Of a stretch of DNA of 64,000 bases, positions 34,501 through 46,700 are shown piece by piece. Under the pieces are notes generated by a model. The model did no database searches. It was not told the DNA's origin and saw nothing but the letters and a program-made list of their open reading frames with translations. This DNA is from Struthio camelus (Eukaryota > Chordata > Aves > Struthioniformes > Struthionidae): NCBI RefSeq assembly GCF_040807025.1, contig NC_090942.1:65552911-65616910 (forward strand). The letters run 5' to 3'. Each line of letters starts with the position of its first letter. Positions within the stretch are counted from its first letter, which is position 1. The position numbers were made by a program, and so were the translations under genes.

Positions 34501-37500
34501 ACCATAGTAACAACATCAGTTCAGAGATGAACCGATGTCCTCTCGGCAGCACTCACTGAGACCTTTGATGAAAAGTGTGGTGTGGGGTGGTTAATATTAC
34601 CAAAGAAATTGCTAGGGATTTTTCTGCGCAGGGTTTTGTGCTCGCTGGGTGGACAGATCAATCCCAGCCCCAGGGACCTATCCTTGTTCCTTTCATTCAG
34701 AGCAGACCTGAGGGAGAGCAAACTGATGCTCCAGCTGAGTTAATATTTCTGGCCAGCTCTGGGACCAGAAGCTTACAGAAATTTTCATCTCCCTTCTTGC
34801 TACATTTCAAGCTTAGTATCCAGGGCTGCTCACCCTGATGCCTCAGTAACAACTGTGTTTACTGACTCCAAACAGGTTGAGAGTAAGTGCAGAGCCTTCT
34901 GAAACGTGTCTCTGCTAAAGGAACAAATTCCCAACAAGATTGCCGCAGAGCAAGTTAATGTTTTTTTGCTGTTGTTCAAAAACTTTGAACATCTCCATTC
35001 ACTCCCTCAGAAAAAAAGGTTAGTAAACTCTGAGAATCAATAACTATTGCTGTGTAATAGTCCAGCCATAGGAAGAAGAGACAGTGGGTAAAAGTGGTGG
35101 GTTTTTTGCTATAGAAATATACTAGGCACATTCCTGAATTTTGTTTTAGGGAGGCTGAAGCTTATATCATGGTCTGCTTACAGGATAGCAAAGGAAGAGT
35201 GTGGAGGGGAAGGAAGTGAAAAGATTAATCCTATGCAGAGTTTCTCTGAGTTATCCAACCAAAAACTGCTGGTGTAATTCAGATCTTTCTCCAAGCCAGT
35301 GGAGCAGGCACTGACTGCAGACATGACTACCCCAGGGACTCGCACCTTCAGGTACAGTTGGAAATGAGGGCAAGAGAATCCATCATGAACTTTTTCTGCT
35401 ATCACAGAGAGAAACTTTCACTGACTAGCTTCAGCAGCTGTATATTTCCCCATCTCCCACCCAGGACAGTGACCTGGGGTGGAACGGAGAGGGACAAGGG
35501 ACAAGGAGGGGAACAAAATCTTCACACCCTGGACATGCAAGCTGAGAAGCATTGATTGGGAAGCCCACCAGAGACTTCAGCTATCAGGGGAACTCCTTGG
35601 ACAGGGAGAGACGCAGCTCTGTCCTGCAGCCCAGTATATGCCCATGGCCTGGTGGGAGAGAAAAGTTGAAGGCGCCTGTGCTGCACTGCTGGAGCTCCTG
35701 TTGCACAGCCTGATCTGGAGAGATACCCAGTGGGGCCTCCTCCCATCCACCAAGGAAAAGGGCTCTTCCCAGTGTAAATTATGATAGGTGTTCAGGTGGC
35801 TGCAGAATTCAAAAAGTAAATTATAATACCTTTTGCTAGGTCAGAGGCCTGGAGAGATTTGGGGTCTGGGTTTTTTTCATCTACAGCACAAAAGCTTGAG
35901 GGTTGTGTGTCAAAAGAAGATGCTCTCGCCTTGTCTCTATGGACAGAGTGATAATTAATAATGTGTAAAAGGGGAGTTGGGGAGGCAGAGCTACTGCCTT
36001 GGTCTAGTAGGAAAATGGATATATATTGGTGCAGCAAATGTACAGCTCCTACAGAGTGATAAATTTGGCCTCTTAGCAATACAAGCAGCTGTTTCCATTT
36101 TACCTTAAGCAAGCATCTGAAGACGTATGATCTCCACTAGGGCAGGAGATGCAGATTACAGCCTTGCTATCTGATACTCTCAGCCCATCCTTAGCTAAGT
36201 CATGAATGCAAGAACATCCAGCAGACTGGCTGTCTGACATAGGCATCTCAATTCTCTGTTGCTGTAAGGATGATAGAACAGCTACATGGAACTGAGGAAG
36301 CCCTTTTCTCTTATGTACAAACACGCACATTCCTTTCATGCTACTATCATGCAAAGACACTCCCCTTTGTCCTTGTATAGTGCTGGCATATAATCTATCG
36401 GTGATGCAGGATGGTTTAATCTAGTCAACTGTATGAGGATTACCTACAGACCAGCTGGCTGAAATTACTTTTCAGACCCTGAATTTGAATAAAGCCCCAG
36501 CTGGTATGAAGTGGTGTGAATGGGATTTCTGCTCCTGATTCTCTTGGAAGTTTTGGAAGGTCCGGCTCAAAATTCCACACCAAGGGATGCAACTGGTGAC
36601 TTCAGTAAAATGATTACATAAATTCAGTCCCATTCCCAGAGGACTGGCTATGACAGAAGGTTGCCAACCCAGATGAGTTAGCGGATTTGGAGATTTTAGG
36701 ACAGACCGTGCTGGACAGAAAAAGAAACTATATAATTCTCTGTCCTTGCCAATATTTATGCATGCATAATTATAGGGCATTGCCATGTCGTAGAGAAATA
36801 AACTTTCTATCATTTCTCCTATATTTTCTGGCTAAGAAGAGAACTCAGTAAATAGGCAGCTGGTAAAGCAAGTGACTTCACTTAAGTTATAAACAAATAA
36901 GTCCCTGAGGCATGGTCATGTATCTGAGGCTTCTTCTGCTAACAGACTTGGCATTGGTGGTGCAGACAGAATGACAGAAAATTGTCCTTCAAAAATGGGT
37001 CAGATATGAGTAACTGGGATGAGGCACTGACCTGTATTCACAGACAACTTGTGTGATAATTTCAGGTGACATATCCCAACTCAAGTATTAGATTTCTGGG
37101 CCAGCTTGCTAAATGCTGGCTTCTTTTGCACAAACAATCTAGTAAGCATAAGAAAACAAAACACATATCAGTCTCCTCTGAACAGTTTTCTGAAAAAGGT
37201 AATAATTGTTTTGCCTAGCCTAAAAAAAAGACTACAGTATATAATCCAGAGGTTGTACAAAATCAGCTGTTTACCCTCTCATTTTCCATTGTGCCTACTC
37301 TAACATCCATTTCTATTGACGTCACCTGCAAAGAACCGGGAGAGCTAAAAAGGAAGTACCTGGTACATGAACAGCGGGTGTGATCTACCTTGAGGGTGAT
37401 CAGATGGCCACAGCCAAAAACTAGGACATACATGTTTGCCAGGAGGGATTTTAGAATGGACACTGCATCGTAAGTAAAGCCAGATAATGAGACAAGTGCA

Positions 37501-37597
37501 CAATCTGTTGTTGTTGTCTACAGTGTTTCTTTTAAGGGTAGTTCACTTCAGAAAGTGCCATCTCAAAATTCCCAGGCCAAATCCTCAGATAAAGTCA

Positions 37598-38095
37598 CCG
37601 AATCAGGGTCTATGAAGTCAGAAAGCTCCTTTGGAGATCTTCTAGTGCAACCTTGCTGCTCAGAGCAGGGTCAACCAGAGCAGGCTACTCCAGGCTGTGT
37701 CCAATTGGGTCTTGAATATCTCCAGGCACGGAGACTCCACAGCCTCTCTGGACAACCTGTTGCAGTGTTTGACCACCCTCCCAGCAAAAAAGTTTTTTCT
37801 TATGCTTGCATGGAATTTTGTGTCTGTCAATTTGTGCCCGTTGCCTCTCTTCCTGTCACTGGATACCACTGTGAAGAGTCTGGCTCTATCTTCCTTACTC
37901 CCCCCAGATCAGCTGTTTATACACATTGGTAAGATCCCCCCGAGCCTTATCTTCTCCACACTAAACAATCCCAGCTCTCCTCTCATATGTCAGATGCTTC
38001 AAAACCATAATCAGCTTAATGGCTCTTTGCTGGACTCACCCCAGTGCATCCATGTCTGTCTTGTACTGGGGAGCGTCACTCAGCATCGCTGAGGT
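37598..38095 (-). mobile_element. CR1 LINE fragment, antisense
   Basis: The + strand reads as the complement of a chicken-repeat-1 LINE 3' region. Recognisable consecutive pieces are TTTGGAGATCTTCTAGTGCA, TTGAATATCTCCAGG, GAGACTCCACAGCCTCTCTGG, TTTGTGCCCGTTGCCTCTCTT, CCCAGCTCTCCTCTCATATG and CTTTGCTGGACTCACCCCAG, in the usual order. The copy is about 500 bases long and 5'-truncated, the normal fate of CR1 insertions. It has many substitutions, so it is old. No intact reverse transcriptase frame remains. The open frames on the + strand at 37555-38092 are by-products of this element, not genes. Confidence 0.9.
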
Positions 38096-39247
38096 AAACT
38101 GATTTATACTACCTTAGACCTAGCCTTCCATGTGCAGTCACTCTAGAGAGAGAGATCTCTAATTGAAGGATTACCTCGAGTATACATACAAAATATTATG
38201 ATATGATTCCAAACTCTGCTAGGAATGGTGAAAGACAACGAATATTTGGGCTAAAATTTCTCATTCATACTAACTCAAATGTATTTTCATGCACATGAAT
38301 TCAAGTAAATTTCCATTCAGCTGTCTCAGAGATATTCAGGCCCTTCATACTTTTAAGCATTTTTTTGACTACTTTGAACATGTATTGACATACTAAAAAG
38401 ACTTTATTTTAAAAATTCAAGCTTGCTTTGGAAGGAGTCTTAATAAACATAAGTATAAACACAACTATACTCTGTAGACTTGATTGTGAAGGAGGAAGTT
38501 ACAGATGTTTGTAAATTATTTGTGTCACCTCATAAGAATTACTGAATTTGAAAAGCATATATCAGCACGCAATCTTTTCATAAGCTAAGGAAAGTAGGAT
38601 GAGAGTCCTAATATTTGTTGCTGTTGTTGTTAGCAGTTGGCCACACCACCTGAATTCTCACAAAAAGTAGGCCAATACAAAAGAAAAAGTAGGACATTTA
38701 ATCATTCTACACCACCTGGAACATTCAGCAGCACATCAAGTGTATGTACTTAGCACACTGAGATGAACTGTGCAGATGAACCCAAATATTTAACTGGATA
38801 AGGGTACCACTGCTGAAATATTCATCAGCAGCTGATCTTTTAACGTTTTGCCTTCGGAAAACAAGCCCCAAATCTTTTACTTAAAAAAAAAAAAAGTAGG
38901 GAAACCAATCCCTACCCAATCCATGGGTTTCAATCTGTTTTCCTTATCACCAATAACAGAATATCTTCCGGACTGTCTTCTGCATTAACTTGATTTCTTG
39001 CAGAACAGACTTTTGCATACCCAGACTCCAACGTTTGGCCTCACTCATCCCCCTTATGTTACTACTCGCATCCAATTCTGACAACGTTAAGCATAAGGAT
39101 TTGGGGAAGTTTTTACGTTAAATTCATTTTATTGATCTTGACATTGTTATAAATGTTCAGAATTTGATGAAAATGGCATTTTACAAGAGGGAAAAAACAT
39201 TATCAGAAAAAAATTCTGTCTGGCCTTAAGTTTATTACACTGACCAG

Positions 39248-39778
39248 TTGGTCTCTTCCAGACTGCTTCCTTGTCATCCCAAGTGTGTAAACCTTTGTCC
39301 CCGCCAAAAGTGGGCCAATGTTCTACAGAAACAGAATGCTTCCTTACACCATTATTTAGCCAATGGCTCATTTCGAACGATCTACCATCTGTCTGGCTTT
39401 CTCGTGAAGACAGGAAGGATCTCTGTGAGTATTAATCACACATGCCTCCCATTCAGCACTTTTCTGAAATCTCTGAGGCTGTTTGTAACCTGTGAGACGT
39501 TATATGAAGCCATGGCATTAATGCTAGTATGGACTGTTGCCACCGGATTGCCCACAAGCTTATCCCATCATGAAGTCAGGTCTTGTCACTTTGTCATTGC
39601 CACGCCTTTCCCTTGCAGGACATTCATTCTGCTTTTCACTGTATGGATTCCTTGCAGGGATGGTCAGTTTTCCATGGACGGTTGGAGACTTTTATCCTGG
39701 TGCATGTGGTCACGTAGTTGGTGGGGCTCAAACCCCAAGTCCTTCTTATACAACTTTCCATTCTATTCAGTTAGCTGA
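39248..39778 (+). other. Unassigned 176-codon open frame upstream of AGK
   Basis: This is one of the longer uninterrupted frames outside the GC-rich promoter, and it overlaps a second open frame of 145 codons (39537-39974) in another register. The predicted product is rich in Cys, Trp, Phe and Ser with no motif, signal peptide pattern or family that I recognise. It has no sign of splice borders. It ends about 870 bases before the AGK start codon on the same strand. Most likely it is chance openness, or part of an unannotated noncoding transcript. Confidence 0.15.
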
Positions 39779-40216
39779 ATCTTCAGAAATATTTTCAGTA
39801 ATTTTCTTGTACCTTGGGTATTTGTATTGGTGTGAAAAACCTCCTGTTCACTTTTGCCCTCTACTATGCAGCAGGTCACCTGCTCCTTTTGTTTCTGGTG
39901 GCTGTGTTCGTCCAAGTTTCTGCTTCTTAGTGTTTTTGGTGAGCAGCTCTGTACTAGTAATATTTTTTTCTTGACGGACCGGTAATACTTCTCGGCTTGT
40001 ACTGCCCAAGCACCCAGAAATTTCTGTTTTGTCCTCATTGTTACCGCTTGTTCTTCTGCACCTGCGGCACAGCGTGGCCCAGGCTTCGGCGGGGTGGTTT
40101 GCTGAGGAACGCCGTCAGTGCTGAGGGCTTCGGGTCATGTTGGGGGTTGGAGGATAAGTGAAGAGCAAAGACTGCGAGGACACAAACACGGGTATGAAAA
40201 TACTTTTCCTTGGGGA

Positions 40217-40217
40217 T

Positions 40218-40267
<50 letters not shown>

Positions 40268-40268
40268 T
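40217..40268. repeat. (CA)n(TA)n microsatellite upstream of AGK
   Basis: About 15 CA units (40219-40248) run straight into about 10 TA units. The tract ends just before the CpG island starts. Alternating purine-pyrimidine DNA of this sort can adopt Z-form or cruciform structure. It is also a likely length polymorphism. Confidence 0.9.
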
Positions 40269-40643
40269 TAAGGTAGGGCGCTTAGCAAACGTGTGGGGCC
40301 GTGCAAGGACACAGCACGCGGCCCAGGCCCTGGCTGGCAAAACACGCCGCTGCTGCTGCCACCGCCAGGGTCGCCCCGACCCCCCTCCCAAGCGGCCTGG
40401 CCTAACGCCTCGGGGTGCGGGTGGGGGACGCGTTTTAACTGCGGCGGGCGGCGTTGGGGTAGCGTTTGCGGTGGTGGGGGGCGGGGGAAGGGGGGACCGT
40501 TGCTGCGCGGAACGCGAGCGCCGGGGGAGCCGTTTCCAGCCGGGGCGGGCGGCGCGCGCGGGCCGGGCCGAGCCGAGCCGGGTCCCTGTGGCCGTTGCCG
40601 CCGCCAAACGGTTCGTCGCCGCGAGCGGCCGAGGCGGGGCGCC

Positions 40644-40753
40644 ATGGCCGGGGTGGTCAGCGCGCTCAAGGCCCTGAGGAACCACTGGAAGAAAACGACG
40701 GTTGGGGCCTGCCTGCTCTCCTGGGGCGGCAGCTGGCTCTATGGCAAGCACCG
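40644..40753 (+). CDS. AGK: AGK coding exon 1
   Basis: Starts at ATG in a strong Kozak context and encodes residues 1-36 plus two bases of codon 37. It includes LRNHWKKTT and the hydrophobic [16 protein letters not shown] segment, which is the single membrane-spanning or targeting part. The donor is CACCG|GTAACT (phase 2). Read-through past the donor would meet TAA at 40755-40757 at once, which supports splicing here. Confidence 0.93.
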
Positions 40754-43700
40754 GTAACTACCGCCGGGGGAGGCCGGGCGGGTAGAGCGACCCCCCCCCC
40801 CCCCCGCCCCCCGGGGTCGCCCAAGGCCGGGGGCTGCTGCCCCCGCCAGCGAGAGCCTGGGGAAGGTGCAGGGGGAACTGCAGCCCTTCTGGCACTGAGG
40901 CTGTGTGTGTGTGCGTGTGTGCGTGTGTGGTTTTTTTTAAATATATATTCCTTAAAAAGCCACTGGCCCCTCAAGAGGAAGGGATTTGCCGCAGCCTTCT
41001 CAGCTTTCCAGAGAGCAGGGGCCGTCTTCCCTTCCCTTCCTTCCCTACGACCGTTAAAGTGGGGCTTTCCTGGTGGAGAAATGCTCATCTGTCTTTTTAA
41101 ATGCATTCCAAAGTGTAGGAGCCTCCTCGGGGTGATTGCTGTGGCCATTCCATCAAGTTGTGGTCCTAAAAAGGCTTAAATTCTTCCTGTGACTGTTAGT
41201 GTTGGCTTATTGTGAGTTTGGGTCCAGTCCAGGCGGTAGCTTTGAAGAGACCTTGTGTCAGAGTTGCTTTAAACAAACTTCGTGTCAGAGCAGCTTGAGT
41301 CATTTTTCGATCAACTGGAGAGTAGACAGATTTTTCTCTTTTAACTTAGAAATGCAGTCAACCACATGTATGTCATTGGGTTACTTGCTTTTAAGCAAGA
41401 TTGTAATGATAAATGAAAATATAGGCCCTATACCTGCAAATGATTCCACTGATACAAATCATTAGGGACTGAATGGAAATTGGCTTCATAAACAGAAGGA
41501 GGTTGTGATGGGATTGTGGTCATGTGCCTAGGGGCTTTTCCATCTCTATTTTTCTAATAGTGTCATATTTCACGAAGATGGCCAGATCTTTGCTCCATGA
41601 GAACTTGTGTCTTCTGAGACACGCAGCGTTGGCAGCAGCTGTGCAGACTTTTATTGTGTGTATGCTCTGCTGCGGTCACCAGTGGAACTGGAAGAAAGTC
41701 ATCAATTACTGCAGTAACTATATTGTGACATAAATCATACATAGTCAGCTATGATTTCTACATTTGTTATCCATGGACGAAATGCTCCTTATAGTAGTCA
41801 AAATCTTAGTTTACAGTTTTTAAATAGCTAGGCCTATATATTAATCTCTGTTCTTTTAACTCCCTTAGAGTTAATATACTTGACCAAAATGCAAGTATAG
41901 TCAAATTATTTTTTAAAATTATTCTTTCTGTTGCTACTGTATCTTCTGTCACCACCTTGTATCTTTTTAACTGTTAAGCCAGGATTTTTTAACAGTGTTC
42001 TTTTCTACTTGCATTAAAATGCTGTCAAGCCTCAGCAGAAAACTTAAGAAAATAAAACTGCTTATGGGGTGTGTTATACTTTCCTTCTTTGTTTATCTCC
42101 TTCTGCCTGGAGACTTTAGCATTAAATCAGAGTCTTTGTTTTGAAGGATACATCTGTTTATTTCCTACCTGAAGCATTAAGACTCAGTTGACTGTGGGCA
42201 AACAGCAAAAACTCTCTATCCACCCTTTTTTTTTTTTTTTTTGGTAATTGCTGATTGTAGAGTAGGTTAAGATAGGATGGAGAATTACTTCAGGCGAGCA
42301 AAAATGGTAGTAATGAGGTCATGATTTCACATATATGCCTACATAGACCAACATAGAAAAGAATTGTACTGCTGTGTTGTAAGCAGAAATATCTGTACTA
42401 AACAGGTTGTTTGGTTTTTTTTTCTGTGCCTTCCTGTAGTCTCAGTCAAGCTCTGAGCTTACAGTCCACTAAAGACTTCTAAAGACTTGAACTTTAAATT
42501 CAGATAAAGTAGCAAAATGTATCCAAGTGATTACTTGGAACTCTATCATTCTAGATACCTCTTAGCCGAAATAAACTTAACAGCCATAAATATATGTACA
42601 AAACAAGGAGGAAGCAATTGTTCAAGAGCACTCATAGGAGAAGCTGGCTGGCAGGTCAGAGCATCCTGTGATCTTCCCATGTACCCTGCTTATGTAAGTT
42701 GCCTCCTTATTGGTCTTCTGTTGCCACAGATACTAATGACAGTGAACAAAGTGCATTTCAGACCTGGGTACTGTGGAGAGCTACTGAAATAAAGCTTTAA
42801 CGAAAGACTAAATCTGGTCCTTGTGCGTATGTAGAATGGTCACTTAAGGAGACACAGGAGCATCAGACATAACCAGTTTCCTCCCTTTTTTTTTATTCTT
42901 TCTGTAAGTTTATGTGCCTATATGCTGTGCCTAATACTGGTTTCAGCTGTATTCATGTGCTACGTAGTTCCCATTGTGCAGGACCTGTGACAACAAGTCT
43001 CTGATCAAGGAGAAAGTGGAGCTTACCGTAGGTGATATGCTGTCAAACCAAAAATGAATAAAGAGGAAAATATAAAAGCCAAACAAACAAACAAAAATGG
43101 AACTTTTGATATCTAAATTTAAGTGCTCAGAGGTTGTTTGTGTCAAATGTAGGCACAGTGCTTTAACCCAGAAGATGAAGTAAAAAAATAACATGTTTAT
43201 ACATCCCATTAAGTTTCGCCTTTTATCCAGACAGCATTTCCTTACCATGCCAAGAGGATGCAAGGTAAGAAGTCCTGTGGCAACATACTGCTCTGTGTAA
43301 TTTGATGTTGCCTGAAGCACAGCTGTAAAGTACTGCTTTCAGAGGTTTAAATACTGTTTGTATAAAATGACAACTGTTTAGCCATTTCTTGATCTCTGCA
43401 GAGGATTGTTTCTGCCAAGGCATAGAAAAATGAGAGGTAACAGAAGAGTCTGATGGTAAGAGTGCAAAAATACAAAGGTTGTCTCAGCAGCCCCTGTATG
43501 CTGCCTTGCGCGCAGAGCTGGTTTTATCTTGTGGTTGCTGGACAGCAAGAAATAGGAATCCCTGTCTGCAGCTTCTGGTTTTCCTCCAAACGTGGAAATT
43601 TTTTCCTGTTTCCTCCTATTCCCAGTTTCTTTTTTTAAGTACCAGTTATTCTGGGCAGCATGAGAGGTGCCTTGAGCCCCATACACTAACTGCTCCAGGC

Positions 43701-46700
43701 GACATTTGAAGTGGTTAACAGGGGAATCATACATAGGCCGTGTTGGCTGTGAGGCTTGCTGCTATTGATATCGGAGGCTAAATTACTATGCATGAGGCAT
43801 GCTTTACTAGACTTATATTTGTCCTTTTAGAACAGATTAAAGGTTTGGTAAAGTCTTGTGCTTTGGTTTCTGGAATTGCTGGAGTTTCTGAGGAAGGGGC
43901 TTGCTTTAGCATAGCATCAGTTCAGATTAGCCTCTGACTTCTTGGATTAACCGTTTTGAGGTGTTGCTCATTCCTTTGCAGCTGCAGAAAGATTTCCCTC
44001 TGCCCTTGGCTTTTCCATCCTTGTGGATTTTCCACAAGGATGCAAGGAGAAGATCATTTAGCTGTTTTGGCTCCTCAAGGTTCATGCTTGTTTTGGACGC
44101 AGGAGCTATGATGCTTGCATTAAGTGGAGCTATTGGAAATAACAACCTCTCCTGTAAATAAAAGGCATTTCTTCTGGAGTCGACCTCTATAACTCCAAAG
44201 AGACAGAAGAGTTCCAAAGTCCTTGCTTATGACTTTGGAGGATGCTGCATGGACAAATCTGGACAGGGAGAATGTTACTTTCTCCAGGCTTTTTTCCTGT
44301 GCCTCTCTTCCCTGTTGCAAAATGGACCTGGGTATCCCCCTCCAGTCACACCACTGTGATCAGTGCATTAGTCTTTCATCTTAGGAGGTATCTGCTCAAA
44401 TACTGACTGATTTGAAAGTAAGGTTTTTTGGGGTGAGGGGAAGAGTAAAGAGGAAACCTTCTGTTCATTCCTCCATTCCCCCCATTTGTGATTCAGGCAT
44501 TCTAAATATGTAATATAACGGGACATCCCTCTTCAAAAGAGACATAGTTCAGGAAGTGGCAAAAGTTTTTCATGTATGAGCTGGTGTGTGAAATAATAAG
44601 CGTTATGTCTGGTTGAACTACTACTAACTAAACCTTATTGCTGTGCTTACAAAACCTTAGTGAACCTTAAATCTCCTCTGTTGCTCATGAAATAGTATGC
44701 TTAAAATATCTGAGTTCCTGCATTCGGGGGAGAGAATAGTCTTGTGGTAGTGGAAAAGTAAAAGGAGAACACGGTGTTTTCACATGTGAGGTTGTCTCCC
44801 TTTAATTTCTCTGGATTGCATGAATTCGCGTATTAGCATCAATTTAGTCTAGCATGTCATACTGCAAATATGAGGGAAGCTGAATTCAATATACTAGATC
44901 AAAGCTTAGAGGGCATGCAGATACATGCTTTATGCAGTATAGTTATATATATAACTATACACCATAATTCTGTTTGAAGTCACATACATTTTTACAGCAG
45001 AGTGATTACAGATAAAGTAATAAGCTTGCTTTGTTTCTGAGGAGATGTTTTTCCTAATAGGATGAAAAAAGGGCATGCAACTTAATGCTGGCTGTGTTCC
45101 TGTTGGGTAGCTGGTGGTGCTCATTGACTTAATTGGTGTAAGTAGTCATAGTACAAAATTCAAATTCACCCGTTCTTGAAGTGTTACTTAATTGGCGAAG
45201 AAAATGGCAAGAAGATACCATAGGATTGTTTTAAAATTTCCACCAAATTTGAGATCTTGTGAAGCTCCTGTCGTCTTCTCAGCTCATGTCCTAGATCCTA
45301 TTGCTACTGTTAATGGCCAGATGGTGCAGTGAGTCACCAGCTATGTCAAGTTAGCAGAAATTTAGTCTTCTGTAGTGTGCTGAACATCTTCTAAACTGAT
45401 TGTCAGACTTGGCCAGACTGTTGTGATTGTACCGTTGATCGTCACCATGTCAGGATGGGGACTTTGATGTTGTATGGAGGCAGTGGACCCTTCAGATACT
45501 TAGCTTAGCTCTATGTGTATTGAAGTGTTGACTTTCTGCGTAGAAAATATTGGAAGGCTTATGGGCCTTTGACTCTGTGCCAGCGTTCTGAGTGTCATTG
45601 TTAGCTGTAATTTGATTGCTAGTCTCTCTCTCTCTGTTTGCCAACTGATAACTCACTTCATCCCCTTTTTGCATACCTCTTCCTGAGTGACTGACTTTTT
45701 ATTATTTATTTCTTCAAAAATGTTGAGCATAGATTCTAAGTCTTGGAGAAAACTGATGCAAACTAAGATTTGACTTTCACATCTTTCCAAAATTAGCTGG
45801 AAGTAAATGCTTATATCAAGCAAAGAGTGGTCTTGCTATATTGGAAGCAGTCAAAATGCTCTTTGCTAACATAAACTCTCTTTTAGGAGTTCTGTTGTAA
45901 CTCTGGAGAGCTGGTACTGCGTGCACAGCTTTGGTCAAGCTCCCCTCCTGGATATTCACAAAGCAGTGTGTTTTGATCCAGACACCGCACTTGAGTACTT
46001 TTAGGCTTCTTGTTGCTTGAATGTACTTAGTAGTCTTAGATTTAATGCTGATAACCCTTTTGGAAATGGGATTTCACGTCTGAGCTTCTCTGCGTTTGTA
46101 GCATGGCCACTTTTAGGGCAAAGTTGCTTTGGTTAACTTTAAGATGTGGGTTGACTCTTGCTGTTACCATGGGCCTCAAACAGCTTGTTCAGTTCGAGTT
46201 TGCTGTCTTCTGCTTGTTGAGTTCATTGCTGCCCTGGTTAACCTTTCTTCATGGGAACCATCCTTTCAGCTCCAGCCTCTGCTGTCACTATATTATACAG
46301 AGGATGTACTCTCAACTGGAGGAGCATACATACTAAATTGTGCAGATGTCTGTTTTTTTGCAACAGTGTTAATTCCTAATTTTGGCTGAAAACATTTACG
46401 ACAGGAGCAGTGGTTACCAGTCCTGTGCTGGGGATGTTGAAGACATAAATCAGAACGGCCACAGTTCAAGCAGTTCTTACAGATATGGGGCTCTAACAGC
46501 CCCATGTGTTCTGGCATAGCTGCTGTCTGGTGAGCTCTGGACAGCTGCTCTTCCTTTCTTTCTATGTTCTTTCCTTACTTTGGCATAGCTTTGTGTTTGC
46601 TGTTGAGTTGCTCTGTGGGGTTTGGGCCTTCAGGCAGCTTTCAAGCATGAAATGTTTACAGACCCCTTTAGGTTTCTTCAGCTTGAGTAAAGAGGATGGG

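Larger units (their letters stand above)
12994..40284. other. Intergenic region between TMEM178B and AGK
   Basis: This is about 27 kb with no exon, RNA gene or protein family that I can recognise on either strand. The open frames are short (mostly under 125 codons), overlap each other in several frames and lack protein-like composition. What can be seen is repeat relics: an MIR-like segment near 20.0 kb, an antisense CR1 copy at 37.6-38.1 kb, old amniote repeat fragments near 13.46, 16.2, 20.3 and 29.1 kb, and microsatellites near 14.3 and 16.5 kb. A noncoding RNA or distal enhancers could be present but cannot be read from sequence alone. Confidence 0.6.
40285..40880 (+). promoter_or_regulatory. 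AGK: CpG-island promoter of AGK
   Basis: Base composition changes abruptly to very GC-rich DNA dense in CpG. It includes GC-box-like words (GGGGCGGGC near 40542, GAGGCGGGGC near 40631) and runs such as GGGCCGGGCCGAGCCGAGCC just upstream of the ATG. No TATA box sits at a sensible place, which is typical of a housekeeping CpG-island promoter with scattered start sites. The island covers the first coding exon and the start of intron 1. The exact transcription start cannot be read from sequence. Confidence 0.75.

Noticed and set aside
37555..38092. 125- and 131-codon + strand frames near 37.6-38.1 kb
   Set aside because: They are the antisense reading of a CR1 LINE copy.
40041..40751. 236-codon minus-strand open frame over the AGK promoter
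   Set aside because: It lies in the CpG island, where stop codons are rare in every frame. The product is low-complexity Pro/Arg/Ala, includes translated CA and TA repeats, and is antisense to AGK exon 1.
40466..41179. 237-codon + strand open frame across AGK exon 1
   Set aside because: Different frame from AGK. It runs through the exon 1 donor and a C15 run into the intron, and its composition merely follows GC-rich DNA. Mentioned only as a possible upstream ATG.
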